From assembly GCA_963697915.1 (NCBI GenBank), contig OY969103.1:2356001-2420000 (forward strand): DNA of 64,000 nucleotides, read 5' to 3'. The translations under genes and the position numbers were made by a program. The number at the start of each line of letters is the position of its first letter. The stretch's first letter is position 1. The DNA is from VRUE01 sp963697915. Lineage in GTDB: Bacteria > Actinomycetota > Thermoleophilia > Solirubrobacterales > 70-9. Below the pieces are notes generated by a model, which saw only the letters and a list, made by a program, of their open reading frames with translations, was not told where the DNA came from and ran no database searches. Shown one piece after another: positions 37,582-48,826 of the stretch.

Positions 37582-38169
37582 GTGCCCCGGCCGCTGACGA
37601 TCGGGCTGACCGGCGGCATCGCGGCCGGCAAGTCCGAGGCGCTGGCGGCCTTCGGGCGACTGGGCGCGGCGACGATCTCCAGCGACGCGGTCGTCCACGA
37701 GCTGCTCGAGGGGGAGCCGCTGCTGTCGCGTCTGCGCGAGCGCTGGGGAGAGGACGTCGCCCCAGAGGGCAGCGTCGACCGCAACAGGATCGGCTCGATC
37801 GTCTTCGCCGACCCCGGTGAGCTGAGCTGGCTGGAGGAGCAGATCCACCCCCTGGTCGGCGAGCGGGTCGGCACCTGGCTGGCCGCGCTGCCGGAGGGCA
37901 CCGGCATCGCCGTGGTCGAGGTGCCGCTGCTGTTCGAGTCGGGCGGGCTGGTGGAGGTCTTCGACACCACGGTCGCCGTGGTCGCTGCCGAGGCGGTGCG
38001 GCGCGAGCGCGCCGAGGCGCGCGGCCACGCCCTGGTCGGCGAGCGCGAGGCGCGCCAGCTGAGCCAGGACGAGAAGGCGGCGCGGGCCGAGTACGTGGTG
38101 GAGAACGACGGCAGCGTTGGCGACCTCGAGCGGGAGCTGTCCATCCTTGTCGAGAAGCTGCGTGGATGA
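37582..38169 (+). CDS. coaE: Dephospho-CoA kinase
   Basis: A 195-residue P-loop kinase for the last step of coenzyme A synthesis. It has Walker A GLTGGIAAGKSEAL, the substrate motif ISSDAVVHELL, and VVEVPLLFESGG, then the lid region RRERAEARGH. GTG start. Its stop overlaps the ATG of the transglycosylase gene. The pantothenate genes panC-D-B, which supply the early part of the pathway, are 14 kb downstream. Confidence 0.94.
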   Translation: MPRPLTIGLTGGIAAGKSEALAAFGRLGAATISSDAVVHELLEGEPLLSRLRERWGEDVAPEGSVDRNRIGSIVFADPGELSWLEEQIHPLVGERVGTWLAALPEGTGIAVVEVPLLFESGGLVEVFDTTVAVVAAEAVRRERAEARGHALVGEREARQLSQDEKAARAEYVVENDGSVGDLERELSILVEKLRG

Positions 38170-38747
38170 AGCGGCGCAGGGCGAGGAGACGGCGTCTGCT
38201 CGCGGGCGGCGCCGCCGTCGCTAGTGGCGTGGCGATCGGGCTGGCGCTGGGCCTGTTCGGCAGGTTCGACGACGTGATCCAGGAGCTGACCCTGCCGCTC
38301 CGCCACGAGGACATCATCCGCCAGCAGGCTGACGACAAGCAGGTCGACGCCTCGCTGATCGCGGCGGTCATCTACGCCGAGTCGCGCTTCCGCGACCAGA
38401 CCTCACATGCCGACGCCCGTGGCCTGATGCAGATCACGCCGGCGACCGCCAACGAGATCGAGCGCCACAGCGGCGGCACCACCTTCAAGCTCTCCGACCT
38501 CAGCGACCCCGACATAAACATCCGTTACGGAACCTTCTACCTGGGCCAGCTGCTCGATCGCTTCGGGGGCAACGAGGTGGCCGCTCTCGCCGCTTACAAT
38601 GCTGGTCCGACGCGGGTTGACGAATGGGGGGGAGCGGGGCTGACCGTGGACGCGATACCGCTTGACGAAACCCGCGGCTACGTCGTCGACGTGCTCGACA
38701 AGCAGGGCGCCTACCGCGAGGAGTACGGCGAGGAGCTGGGCTATTGA
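38166..38747 (+). CDS. Membrane-anchored lytic transglycosylase (SLT domain)
   Basis: A 193-residue protein with a basic N-terminus and one membrane helix (about 12-30), followed by a goose-lysozyme-like SLT domain. The catalytic Glu is in VIYAESRFRDQ, followed by ADARGLMQITPATA and VAALAAYNAGPTRV, all family signatures. It cleaves peptidoglycan between MurNAc and GlcNAc outside the membrane. It overlaps coaE by 4 bases and the MFS exporter by 4 bases. Confidence 0.9.
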   Translation: MKRRRARRRRLLAGGAAVASGVAIGLALGLFGRFDDVIQELTLPLRHEDIIRQQADDKQVDASLIAAVIYAESRFRDQTSHADARGLMQITPATANEIERHSGGTTFKLSDLSDPDINIRYGTFYLGQLLDRFGGNEVAALAAYNAGPTRVDEWGGAGLTVDAIPLDETRGYVVDVLDKQGAYREEYGEELGY

Positions 38748-40180
38748 GCGCGCCGCGCCCCCGCCTCACCGCGCTCGCGATCGCCGTCGGCCTCGTCCTC
38801 GCCGACTCCTCGATCGTCGTCCTCGCCCTGCCCCAGATCTACCGCGAGCTCGGCACCAGCGTCGCCGGCGTCACCTGGGTGCTGATCTCCTTCAACCTGG
38901 CGATGGCGCTCGCCGCCGTCCCGGCCGCCCACCTGGCGCGCCGGATCGGCCCCGGCCGCGCCGCCGCGGTCGGCCTCGCCGTCTTCGCCGGGGCGAGCCT
39001 CGCCTGCGGCCTCTCGGCCGAGCTCAACACCCTGATCGCCGCCCGCTGCGTGCAGGCGCTGGGCGGGGCGCTGGCGGTGACCGCGGTGCTGGAGCTGCTG
39101 CCCTCCGAGCTCGCGCGGAGCGAGCGTCACGATCTGGCTCCCGCGAGCGGAGCGCGAGTCGGCTCTGGCGCGTCGGCGGTCGGCTCCGAGCGCCGCGCGG
39201 TCGCGATCTGGGCCGCGGCGGGGGCGACCGGCGCCGCGCTCGGCCCGGCGCTCGGCGGCGTCCTCACCGAGCTCGTCTCCTGGCAGTCGATTTTCCTGAT
39301 CCAGACGCCGCTGGCGATCGCCGCCGGGGTGCCGGTCCTCGCCGTCGCCCGCCACGAGGCGGAGACCGGGATCGTCGCCGCCGAGGTCCGCGAGGCAGGC
39401 CGGCCCCACCTGCTTGCCAACCTGGCGCTGGCGATGGTCTCGGCGGCGATCGCCGCCGCCCTCTTCCTGCTCGTCCTGCTCTTGATCGAGGGCTGGCGGC
39501 TGAGCCCGATCGGGGCGGCGATCGTGGTCTCGGTGATGCCGCTGGCGGCGCTGCTCGGCTCCCGCCTCGGCCCGGTCGCCGGGAGCGCCCGGGCCCGTGC
39601 CGCGGCCGGCGCGATCCTCGTCTCCGGCGGCCTCGGCGGGCTGGCGCTGCTGCCGGACGCCGAGGTCGTCCTGACCATGCCGCCGCAGCTGCTGGTCGGG
39701 ATCGGCCTGGCCCTGGTCCTTTCGGCGCTGACCGAGACGGCGCTGCTCGGGCGGGCGCCGCAGGCGATCCACGGCGGCTGGACGATCTCGTCGCGCCACG
39801 CCGGCGTCGCCGTCGGGTTGATCGTGCTGACCCCGCTCTTCACCGCCAACATCGCCGACCAGCGCGAAGACGCGATCGACGCCGGCACCGCGATCGTGCT
39901 CGACTCGCGGGTCAGCCCGCTGGTCAAGCTCGAGCTCTCGCAGCGGATCAGCGAGCAGCTGGAGGGGGAGCGCGGCCGGGTGCCGACGATCGGCCCGGCC
40001 TTCGAGCCGCTGCCCGAGGACCCCGAGGAGCGCGCCGAGGTGGTCGGGTTGCGCGACGAACTGCTCGACCAGCTCAACGCCGCCGCCACCCACGCATTCA
40101 GCGCCTCCTTCGGCCTCGGCGCCCTGATCGGCCTGCTCGCGCTGATCCCGATCGGCCTCGCCCGTAGGGTGGATCTATGA
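38744..40180 (+). CDS. MFS transporter, DHA2-like drug exporter
   Basis: A 478-residue protein with up to 14 membrane helices. It shows the DHA2/EmrB features LADSSIVVLALPQIYRELG and TGAALGPALGG (motif C). Helix 4 is followed by a hydrophilic insert of about 25 residues (residues 125-149, Ser/Arg/Gly-rich) not expected in the family, encoded at 39116-39190. The substrate is unknown; drug or metabolite export by proton antiport is the usual role. The TTG start at 38744 overlaps the transglycosylase stop; its own stop overlaps the next ATG. Confidence 0.88.
   Translation: MSAPRPRLTALAIAVGLVLADSSIVVLALPQIYRELGTSVAGVTWVLISFNLAMALAAVPAAHLARRIGPGRAAAVGLAVFAGASLACGLSAELNTLIAARCVQALGGALAVTAVLELLPSELARSERHDLAPASGARVGSGASAVGSERRAVAIWAAAGATGAALGPALGGVLTELVSWQSIFLIQTPLAIAAGVPVLAVARHEAETGIVAAEVREAGRPHLLANLALAMVSAAIAAALFLLVLLLIEGWRLSPIGAAIVVSVMPLAALLGSRLGPVAGSARARAAAGAILVSGGLGGLALLPDAEVVLTMPPQLLVGIGLALVLSALTETALLGRAPQAIHGGWTISSRHAGVAVGLIVLTPLFTANIADQREDAIDAGTAIVLDSRVSPLVKLELSQRISEQLEGERGRVPTIGPAFEPLPEDPEERAEVVGLRDELLDQLNAAATHAFSASFGLGALIGLLALIPIGLARRVDL
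39116..39190. repeat. Repeat-rich insertion in the MFS gene (candidate element)
   Basis: This 75-base stretch is rich in GAGCG/CGAGC words, has a 7-base inverted pair (CTCGCGC ending 39117, GCGCGAG at 39152-39158) and a GTCGGCTC direct repeat. It encodes the residues that break the MFS family pattern. The word use recalls the inner part of the element at 2552-2637, but long paired arms are missing, so membership in that set is doubtful. Confidence 0.35.
40165..40170 (+). promoter_or_regulatory. -10 box for the 178-residue protein gene, leaderless arrangement
   Basis: TAGGGT ends exactly 6 bases before ATG 40177, inside the last codons of the MFS gene. Confidence 0.5.
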
Positions 40181-40713
40181 GCGACGGGAACCGCGGCGGG
40201 CTGCTGATCGCCCTCTCGGCGCTGGCCTCGCTGGTGCTCGTCTTCACCTACCTGGCGGCAGGCGGCTCCGACTACGCGCCGGCGACGGTCCAGGACCCCT
40301 GCGAGCCGCGCGAATGGCGCGACCCGGAAGCCCTCGACCAGATCGCCGAGCAGTTCTCGCTCTCGGCGCTCGACGGCGCCGCCTGTGAGCTGGGGGTGAG
40401 CCGCGAGACGCTGGCCCGGGCGCTGGCAACGGAGGAGACGCGGGCGCGCTTCACCGAGCGCTACGGGATCGACGACGCCGAGCTGGGGCGGGCGATCCGC
40501 GCCGGCCTCCTGCGCGCCATCGACGATGCCGAACGCGCCGGCGCCCTCAGCCCGCTGCTCGCCGGGCCGCTGCGCTCGGTGGTGCGGCAGCTGCCCGCCG
40601 AGCAGGCGATCGAACTTATCCAGGATGCGGGCGCCCTGCTCGACAACCTGGGGGGCTTCGTCGACCCTGCCCAGGAACTGCTCGAACAGTTCCTGCCCGG
40701 GCTCACTTCTTGA
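40177..40713 (+). CDS. Membrane-anchored protein of unknown function
   Basis: A 178-residue protein with one N-terminal membrane helix (about 8-27), then a Cys-containing segment (DPCEPREWRDP) and a helical domain with two Cys and a helix-turn-helix-like run (CELGVSRETLARALATEETRARF). The rest is leucine/alanine-rich helices. I do not recognise a family. It overlaps the MFS stop by 4 bases, and its 3' end overlaps the convergent XRE gene by 11 bases. Confidence 0.7.
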   Translation: MSDGNRGGLLIALSALASLVLVFTYLAAGGSDYAPATVQDPCEPREWRDPEALDQIAEQFSLSALDGAACELGVSRETLARALATEETRARFTERYGIDDAELGRAIRAGLLRAIDDAERAGALSPLLAGPLRSVVRQLPAEQAIELIQDAGALLDNLGGFVDPAQELLEQFLPGLTS

Positions 40714-40951
40714 ACTGAAAGCGCTGCGCCTTCACGTTCCAGGAGACGCCGGTGCAGAGCTCTTCCGGTGTGACGGCGAGGGCGCTGGCGAGCTTGACGA
40801 TCGTGCCCAGGCGGGGCTCGCGTCCGCCGCGCTCCAGCAGGGAGATCTCGGTGCGGTGCAGGTCACAGCGGAAGCCGAGCTCCTCCTGGGAGATCTGGGA
40901 CTTCTGCCGCGCCTTGCGCAGATTGATTGCAAATCGATCGCGTGGTTTCAT
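40703..40951 (-). CDS. XRE-family helix-turn-helix regulator
   Basis: An 82-residue single-domain DNA-binding protein. The Cro/C1-type fold is clear: FAINLRKARQKSQISQEELG, then CDLHRTEISLLERGGREPRLGTIVKLASALAV, ending TPEELCTGVSW. It has no sensor domain. The upstream 80 bases (40952-41034) are markedly less GC-rich than the rest of the window, and the gene itself uses AAATC-type codons at its start, hinting at recent arrival. The target is unknown. Confidence 0.85.
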   Translation of the reverse strand: MKPRDRFAINLRKARQKSQISQEELGFRCDLHRTEISLLERGGREPRLGTIVKLASALAVTPEELCTGVSWNVKAQRFQFKK

Positions 40952-41034
40952 GGGCGAGATTCTCTGCGCATGCCGACAGAACCTCTACAGACAACGTACC
41001 ACTTGGAAAAACTACCCGTTTATCCCAGTTGGGG

Positions 41035-41403
41035 TCAGCTGCGCGTCGCCCGCCAGACCCAGATCATCGCCAGTGGCTGCAGCGGCAGGCGCGCCCAGAG
41101 AGCCCAGCGCGGGACCCTGCCGAGGTCGAGGCCCTTGATCTGATCCGGGTTGACCGCCATGTGGATGTTGGCTGGGAAGACGGCGAGGAGCAGGCCGAGC
41201 AGCCACCAGCGGGCGAAACGCCGCGTGCGCGGCGAGATCACCGCGGCGCCGCCGACGATCTCGGCGGCGCCGCTGACCAGCACCGCCTCGCGATGGCGCG
41301 GCAGCGAGGGCGGCATGATCGCCTCGAACTGGCGCGGGACTACGAAGTGCATCGTGCCCATGTAGGCGAAGAAGCCGGCGAGGAGTCGTTGCGAGCGGCT
41401 CAT
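41035..41403 (-). CDS. DoxX-family membrane protein
   Basis: A 122-residue protein with four hydrophobic helices, starting MSRSQRLLAGFFAYMGTMHF and containing GAAEIVGGAAVISPRTRRFARWWLLGLL and FPANIHMAVNP. These match DoxX/DUF-type small membrane proteins, which have been linked to redox stress in mycobacteria. The start is set at 41403 because a longer frame would run across the divergent uvrB promoter and start. Function unproven. Confidence 0.8.
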   Translation of the reverse strand: MSRSQRLLAGFFAYMGTMHFVVPRQFEAIMPPSLPRHREAVLVSGAAEIVGGAAVISPRTRRFARWWLLGLLLAVFPANIHMAVNPDQIKGLDLGRVPRWALWARLPLQPLAMIWVWRATRS

Positions 41404-41433
41404 TGCCCCGGCAGTCTCCCAGGCCGCGCCCGC

Positions 41434-41439
41434 TAAGGT
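41434..41439 (+). promoter_or_regulatory. -10 box for uvrB, leaderless arrangement
   Basis: TAAGGT ends 7 bases before GTG 41447. I see no LexA-type GAAC-N4-GTTC box next to it, unlike uvrA. Confidence 0.55.
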
Positions 41440-41446
41440 CACCCGG

Positions 41447-43444
41447 GTGCCCGAGTTCGAACTCAACCCCGCCTACACGCCGGCCGCCGACCAGCCGGCG
41501 GCGATCAAGGGTCTCGCCGAGGGGCTCGAAGAGGGGGAGAGGTTCCAGACGCTGCTCGGCGCCACCGGCACCGGCAAGACCTTCACGATGGCGGGGACGA
41601 TCGCGGCGGTGCAGCGGCCGAGCCTGGTCATCGCCCACAACAAGACGCTCGCCGCCCAGCTCTGCAACGAGTTCCGCGAGTTCTTCCCCAACAACGTGGT
41701 CGAGTTCTTCGTCTCCTACTACGACTACTACCAGCCCGAGGCCTACGTCCCGGCCCAGGACCTCTACATCGAGAAGGACTCCTCGATCAACGACGAGATC
41801 GACCGCCTGCGCCACGCCGCCACGGCGGCGCTGTTCGCCCGCCGCGACGTGATCATCGTCGCCTCGGTCTCCTGCATCTACGGCATCGGCTCGCCCCAGG
41901 TCTACAACGAAAAAATGCAGCTCTTCAAGGTCGGCGAGTCGATCGACCGCGACGAGGTCCTGCGCAAGCTGGTGAAAATGCAGTACCAGCGCAACGACAC
42001 GGTGCTCGGCCGCGGCGCCTTCCGGGTGCGCGGCGAGGTGCTGGAGATCATGCCCTCCTACGCCGAGTCGGCCTACCGGATCGCCCTCTTCGGCGACGAG
42101 ATCGAGGCGGTCCAGCACTTCGACCCGCTGACCGGCGAGATCCTCGACGAGATCGACCACGTCTCGGTCTGGCCCGCCTCCCACTACGTGACCAGGGACG
42201 AGACCCTGGAGCGGGCGGTCGAGGAAATCCGCCACGAACTCAACGCCCGTACGGCCGAGCTCGAGGAGGAGGGCAAGCAGCTCGAGGCGCACCGGCTGCG
42301 GCAGCGCACCGCCTACGACATCGAGATGCTCAAGGAGCTCGGCTTCACCTCGGGGATCGAGAACTACTCGCGCATCCTCGACGGCCGTCCGCCGGGCAGC
42401 CCGCCGCACACCCTGATCGACTACTTCCCCGACGACTTCGTCTGCTTCGTCGACGAGTCCCACCAGACGATCCCGCAGATCGGCGGCATGTACGAGGGGG
42501 ACAGATCGCGCAAGACGACGCTGATCGACTACGGCTTCCGGCTGCCCTCGGCGATCGACAACCGGCCGCTCAAGTTCGAGGAGTTCCTCGAACGGGTCGA
42601 CCAGCTGGTGATGGTCTCGGCGACGCCGGGGCCGTTCGAGCGGGCCGAGGCCTCGCGCACGGTCGAGCAGATCGTCCGCCCGACCGGGATCGTCGACCCC
42701 GAGATCGAGGTGCGGGCGACGAAGAACCAGATCGACGACCTGATGAACGAGATCAAGGCGCGGGCCGAGGCCGGCGACCGGGTCCTGGTCACCACCCTGA
42801 CCAAGAAGATGGCCGAGGACCTGACCAACTACCTGCTCGAGTACGGGATCAAGGTCCGCTACCTGCACTCCGAGGTCGACACGCTGGAACGGATCCAGAT
42901 CGTCCGCGAGCTGCGGCTCGGCGAGTACGACGTGCTGGTCGGGGTCAACCTGCTGCGCGAGGGGCTCGACCTGCCCGAGGTCTCACTGGTGGCGATCCTC
43001 GACGCCGACAAGGAGGGCTTCCTGCGCGGCGAGACCAGCCTCGTGCAGACGATCGGCCGCGCTGCCCGCAACGTCAACGGCCGGGTGTTGATGTACGCCG
43101 ACAAGGAGACCGACGCGATGCGGGCCGCGATGCGCGAGACCGATCGCCGCCGCGCGATCCAGCTCGCCTACAACGAGGAGCACGGGATCACGCCGGAGAC
43201 GGTGCGCAAGGGGATCTCAGAGATGGCCGAGTTCCTGGCGATGGAGGACCGCGCGCCGCGCCGGCGCCGCCGCCGGAGCAGCGGCGAGTTCGCCGACCAG
43301 ACCGAGCTCGAGAAGGCGATCGTCTCGTTGGAAGAGGAGATGCTGGCGGCGGCCGACGACCTGCGCTTCGAGGAGGCGGCGCGGCTCCGGGACGAGCTCA
43401 AGGAACTGCGCCGCGACCTCGACGGGATGACCGCGGGGGCTTAG
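41447..43444 (+). CDS. uvrB: Excinuclease ABC subunit B
   Basis: A 665-residue DNA helicase-like damage-verification subunit of nucleotide excision repair. It has Walker A LGATGTGKTFTMA, the beta-hairpin region SYYDYYQPEAYVP, VDESHQTIPQIGGM, motif VI region QTIGRAARN, and the C-terminal UvrC-binding UVR motif (EEMLAAADDLRFEEAARLRDEL). The GTG start is fixed by the conserved FELNPAY...GDQP-like N-terminus (FELNPAYTPAADQPAA). Its stop overlaps that of the convergent NTF2-like gene by 4 bases. uvrA lies 1.3 kb downstream. Confidence 0.96.
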   Translation: MPEFELNPAYTPAADQPAAIKGLAEGLEEGERFQTLLGATGTGKTFTMAGTIAAVQRPSLVIAHNKTLAAQLCNEFREFFPNNVVEFFVSYYDYYQPEAYVPAQDLYIEKDSSINDEIDRLRHAATAALFARRDVIIVASVSCIYGIGSPQVYNEKMQLFKVGESIDRDEVLRKLVKMQYQRNDTVLGRGAFRVRGEVLEIMPSYAESAYRIALFGDEIEAVQHFDPLTGEILDEIDHVSVWPASHYVTRDETLERAVEEIRHELNARTAELEEEGKQLEAHRLRQRTAYDIEMLKELGFTSGIENYSRILDGRPPGSPPHTLIDYFPDDFVCFVDESHQTIPQIGGMYEGDRSRKTTLIDYGFRLPSAIDNRPLKFEEFLERVDQLVMVSATPGPFERAEASRTVEQIVRPTGIVDPEIEVRATKNQIDDLMNEIKARAEAGDRVLVTTLTKKMAEDLTNYLLEYGIKVRYLHSEVDTLERIQIVRELRLGEYDVLVGVNLLREGLDLPEVSLVAILDADKEGFLRGETSLVQTIGRAARNVNGRVLMYADKETDAMRAAMRETDRRRAIQLAYNEEHGITPETVRKGISEMAEFLAMEDRAPRRRRRRSSGEFADQTELEKAIVSLEEEMLAAADDLRFEEAARLRDELKELRRDLDGMTAGA

Positions 43445-43818
43445 CTCAGCAGCTTCAGCGCCTTGGCGCTGTCGGCGTGGAACTCGCCGCGCACGACCTT
43501 GCCGTCGGCGAACTTCATCAGGTGGACGAAGGGCGCCTCGGCGCTGCCGCTGTCGTTGCCGAGCTTCTGCGTGCCCTTGACGACCACGTAGTCGCCGGCC
43601 TCGATGAACTCCTCCGGCTCGACGCTGAACGAGGACCAGTAGTTGGGGATCTGGGCGAAGTTGCTCAGGATCGCGTCGCGGCCCCGCGTCTCGCCGCCGA
43701 GCGGCAGCTCGTCCGACGTGTACCAGACAGAGTCCTCGGCGAAGTCCTCCTTCAGTGCTGCCAGGTCGCCGCGGCTGAAGGCCTCATAGGCCGCCCGGGC
43801 GGTGTCGACGTTCGACAT
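43441..43818 (-). CDS. SnoaL/NTF2-like protein
   Basis: A 125-residue protein of the SnoaL-like NTF2 fold, starting VDTARAAYEAFSRGDLAALKEDFAEDSVWY and containing GRDAILSNF and HLMKFADGKVVRGEFH. Such proteins may be small-molecule isomerases or hydrolases, or just binding proteins; nothing here decides the ligand. Unlike most genes around, it has a strong Shine-Dalgarno run (GAGGAGGAAG) directly before the ATG. It sits between the two uvr genes on the opposite strand. Confidence 0.8.
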   Translation of the reverse strand: MSNVDTARAAYEAFSRGDLAALKEDFAEDSVWYTSDELPLGGETRGRDAILSNFAQIPNYWSSFSVEPEEFIEAGDYVVVKGTQKLGNDSGSAEAPFVHLMKFADGKVVRGEFHADSAKALKLLS

Positions 43819-43893
43819 CTCTTCCTCCTCGTTCGAACACGAATCCCCGCCCGTTCCTGAAGGTACGCCGATCCGCCGGCACCCGCAACCTCC

Positions 43894-43899
43894 TAACCT
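43894..43899 (+). promoter_or_regulatory. -10 box for the thioredoxin-TPR gene, leaderless arrangement
   Basis: TAACCT ends 8 bases before GTG 43908 in the 89-base divergent gap. The same gap holds the palindrome GTTCGAAC, which lacks the spacing of a LexA box. Confidence 0.45.
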
Positions 43900-43907
43900 G
43901 CTTCCCG

Positions 43908-44669
43908 GTGGCGATCGACGTCAGTGAAGAGAGCTTCGAGCGCGATGTGGTCGAGCGCTCGCGCCAGGTCCCGGTAGTGGTCGACTTCTGGGCCGAGTGG
44001 TGCGGGCCGTGCCGCACGCTGACCCCGGCCCTGGAGGCGGCCGAGGCCGAGCGCCAGGGCAAGGTGGTCCTCGCCAAGGTCGACGTCGACGCCAACCAGG
44101 GGCTCTCCGCGCGCTACCGGGTCCAGGGCATCCCGGCGGTCAAGGCCTTCCGCGACGGCGCCGTCGTCGACGAGTTCGTCGGCGCCGTGCCGAAGGCGAA
44201 GGTGGAGGAGCTCTTCGACGGGCTCGTCCCCTCGCGCGCCGACGAGCTGCTGGCGGCCGGTGACGAGCTCTCGCTGCGCGAGGCGACCGAGTTGGAGCCG
44301 CGCCGCGCCGACCTCGCCGTCGCCCTGGCCCGGGCGCGGCTGGCGCGTGGGGCGGAGGACGAGGCCCTGGAAGCGGTCGAGGCGCACGAGGGCGACTTCG
44401 CCGCCGAGGGGATCGCCGCCCGGGTGCGGCTGAGCAAGGCGGGCGTCGGCGCCGAGGCCCTCGCCGCCCTCAACGGCCAGCCGGCCGGCGCCGGTCTCGG
44501 CCCCGAGCGCGAAGCGGCTCTAGGCAAGCTCCTCGAGGAGATCCCAGCGGCCGACGCGGACACCCGCGAGGACCTGCGCCGCGCGATCGTCGGCATCCTC
44601 AGCGAAGCCGACCCCGCCGACCCCGCCACCCGCGACTACCGCAAGCGCCTCGCCGCCGCCTTTTACTGA
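43908..44669 (+). CDS. CnoX/YbbN-like thioredoxin-TPR protein
   Basis: A 253-residue protein. An N-terminal thioredoxin fold has the active site WAEWCGPCRTLTP (CGPC near residues 32-35) and the cis-Pro in GIPAVKAF. The C-terminal half is Ala/Glu-rich and helical with TPR-like repeats (ADLAVALARARLARGAEDEALEAVE). In the CnoX family this pairing acts as a holdase or redox chaperone that hands clients to GroEL/DnaK. The CGPC site here is intact, so thiol exchange is likely. A hairpin-containing, AT-richer spacer separates it from uvrA. Confidence 0.88.
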   Translation: MAIDVSEESFERDVVERSRQVPVVVDFWAEWCGPCRTLTPALEAAEAERQGKVVLAKVDVDANQGLSARYRVQGIPAVKAFRDGAVVDEFVGAVPKAKVEELFDGLVPSRADELLAAGDELSLREATELEPRRADLAVALARARLARGAEDEALEAVEAHEGDFAAEGIAARVRLSKAGVGAEALAALNGQPAGAGLGPEREAALGKLLEEIPAADADTREDLRRAIVGILSEADPADPATRDYRKRLAAAFY

Positions 44670-44701
44670 AGCTCGGCGAACGGAGGCGGATTCTCCCGGG
44701 G

Positions 44702-44713
44702 GAACATCTGTTC
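44702..44713. promoter_or_regulatory. LexA-type SOS box upstream of uvrA
   Basis: GAACATCTGTTC is a perfect GAAC-N4-GTTC dyad, the Gram-positive LexA operator form. It lies 8 bases upstream of the uvrA -10 box (44721-44726), so a bound LexA dimer would block RNA polymerase. Confidence 0.7.
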
Positions 44714-44720
44714 GCCTCTC

Positions 44721-44726
44721 TAGTAT
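44721..44726 (+). promoter_or_regulatory. -10 box for uvrA, leaderless arrangement
   Basis: TAGTAT ends 8 bases before GTG 44735, immediately downstream of the putative SOS box. Confidence 0.6.
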
Positions 44727-44734
44727 TGGGATGA

Positions 44735-47620
<2,886 letters not shown>

Positions 47621-47689
47621 CCATCTCGACTGCTTAAAGCTCCCCCGAGCGGGGTAGATGCGTGGCAGGACAGGCCGAAAGGAGATGTC

Positions 47690-48808
47690 ATGTCGAGCTT
47701 TGTCGGGTTGAGGCGGGTCACGGTGATGCTTGCCGCGCTGCTCGTGATCGCATTCGTGGGGGCCGGTTGCGGCGACGATGACGACGAGGGTGGTGGCACC
47801 GACGGTGGCGGCGGCGGCGCGACGATCGCCTTCCTCCTGCCGGAGAACCAGACGCCGCGCTACGAGTCCGCCGATCGCCCGTACTTCGAAGAAAAAGTCG
47901 AGGAGATCTGCCCCGACTGCACCATCCTCTACAGCAACGCCGCCGAGGACGCCTCCAAACAGCAGAGCCAGGTCGAAGCGGCGCTGACCCAGGGCGCCGA
48001 CGTGCTTGTCCTCGACCCGGTGGACGCCGCCTCAGCCGCGGCCAGCGTCGAAAAAGCCCGCCAGCAGGACGTGCCGGTCCTCAGTTACGACCGCCTCATC
48101 CTCGGCGCCGACGTCGATGTCTACGTCTCCTTCGACAACGAAAAAGTCGGCGAACTGCAGGGTGAATCGCTGAGCAAAAAACTGAAAGAGGACGGCAGCG
48201 CCAAAGGGCCGATCGTGATGCTCAGCGGTGACCCCGCGGACAGCAACGCGGCGCTGTTCAAGAAAGGCGCGCAGAGCGTCTTCGAGTCCGAAGGCGTCGA
48301 CGTGGCGAAAGAATATGACACCCCCGGGTGGCTGGCCAGCAACGCCCAGAACGAGATGCAGCAGTCGATCACGGCGCTTGGCAAAGACGGTTTCGCCGGC
48401 GTCTACGCGGCCAACGACGACCTCGCCGGCGGTGCGATCGCGGCGATGAAATCGGCCGGTATCGATCCGGCCGAACGGCCCACCACCGGCCAGGACGCAA
48501 CCGTCGCCGGGGTGCAGCGGATTCTCGTCGGGCAGCAGTACATGACCGTCTACAAGGCGATCAAGCCGCAGGCCTCGATCTCGGCTGAAATCGCCGTCGA
48601 CCTGGCCGAAGGCGAAGAAGTGCCCGAGGACAAAATCACCGCCGAACTCGACAACGAAAAAGAGAAAGTGCCCTCGATCCTGCTGAACCCGGTGGCGGTG
48701 ACCAAAGGCAACATCAAAGGGACGGTCATCGCCGACGAATTCATCACCCCCGAAGAACTCTGCACCGGGCCGTACGCTCAGGCCTGCAAAGAAGCGGGGA
48801 TCTCCTAG
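47690..48808 (+). CDS. Xylose-type sugar ABC transporter substrate-binding lipoprotein
   Basis: A 372-residue type-1 periplasmic binding protein of the XylF/RbsB class. The lipobox (FVGAGC, Cys near residue 26) is followed by an Asp/Gly-rich linker and the two-lobe fold: IAFLLPENQTPRYESAD, ADVLVLDPVDAASAAA, VPVLSYDRLILG, GVYAANDDLAGGAIAAM and TGQDATVAGVQRILVGQQYMTVYK. These resemble XylF, so xylose or a similar sugar is likely. It has a strong AAAGGAG ribosome-binding site. Lys is coded AAA in about 18 of 21 cases, while neighbours use almost only AAG, a striking codon shift. The ATPase and permease genes follow. Confidence 0.9.
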   Translation: MSSFVGLRRVTVMLAALLVIAFVGAGCGDDDDEGGGTDGGGGGATIAFLLPENQTPRYESADRPYFEEKVEEICPDCTILYSNAAEDASKQQSQVEAALTQGADVLVLDPVDAASAAASVEKARQQDVPVLSYDRLILGADVDVYVSFDNEKVGELQGESLSKKLKEDGSAKGPIVMLSGDPADSNAALFKKGAQSVFESEGVDVAKEYDTPGWLASNAQNEMQQSITALGKDGFAGVYAANDDLAGGAIAAMKSAGIDPAERPTTGQDATVAGVQRILVGQQYMTVYKAIKPQASISAEIAVDLAEGEEVPEDKITAELDNEKEKVPSILLNPVAVTKGNIKGTVIADEFITPEELCTGPYAQACKEAGIS

Positions 48809-48826
48809 CGGAGAGCGAGGGCCTCG

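Noticed and set aside
36315..38306. 663-codon minus-strand open frame opposite rpsA and coaE
   Set aside because: Ser/Thr/Arg-rich shadow frame; both plus-strand genes have complete family motifs.
43832..43839. GTTCGAAC as a LexA box in the divergent gap before the thioredoxin-TPR gene
   Set aside because: It is an 8-base palindrome without the GAAC-N4-GTTC spacing.
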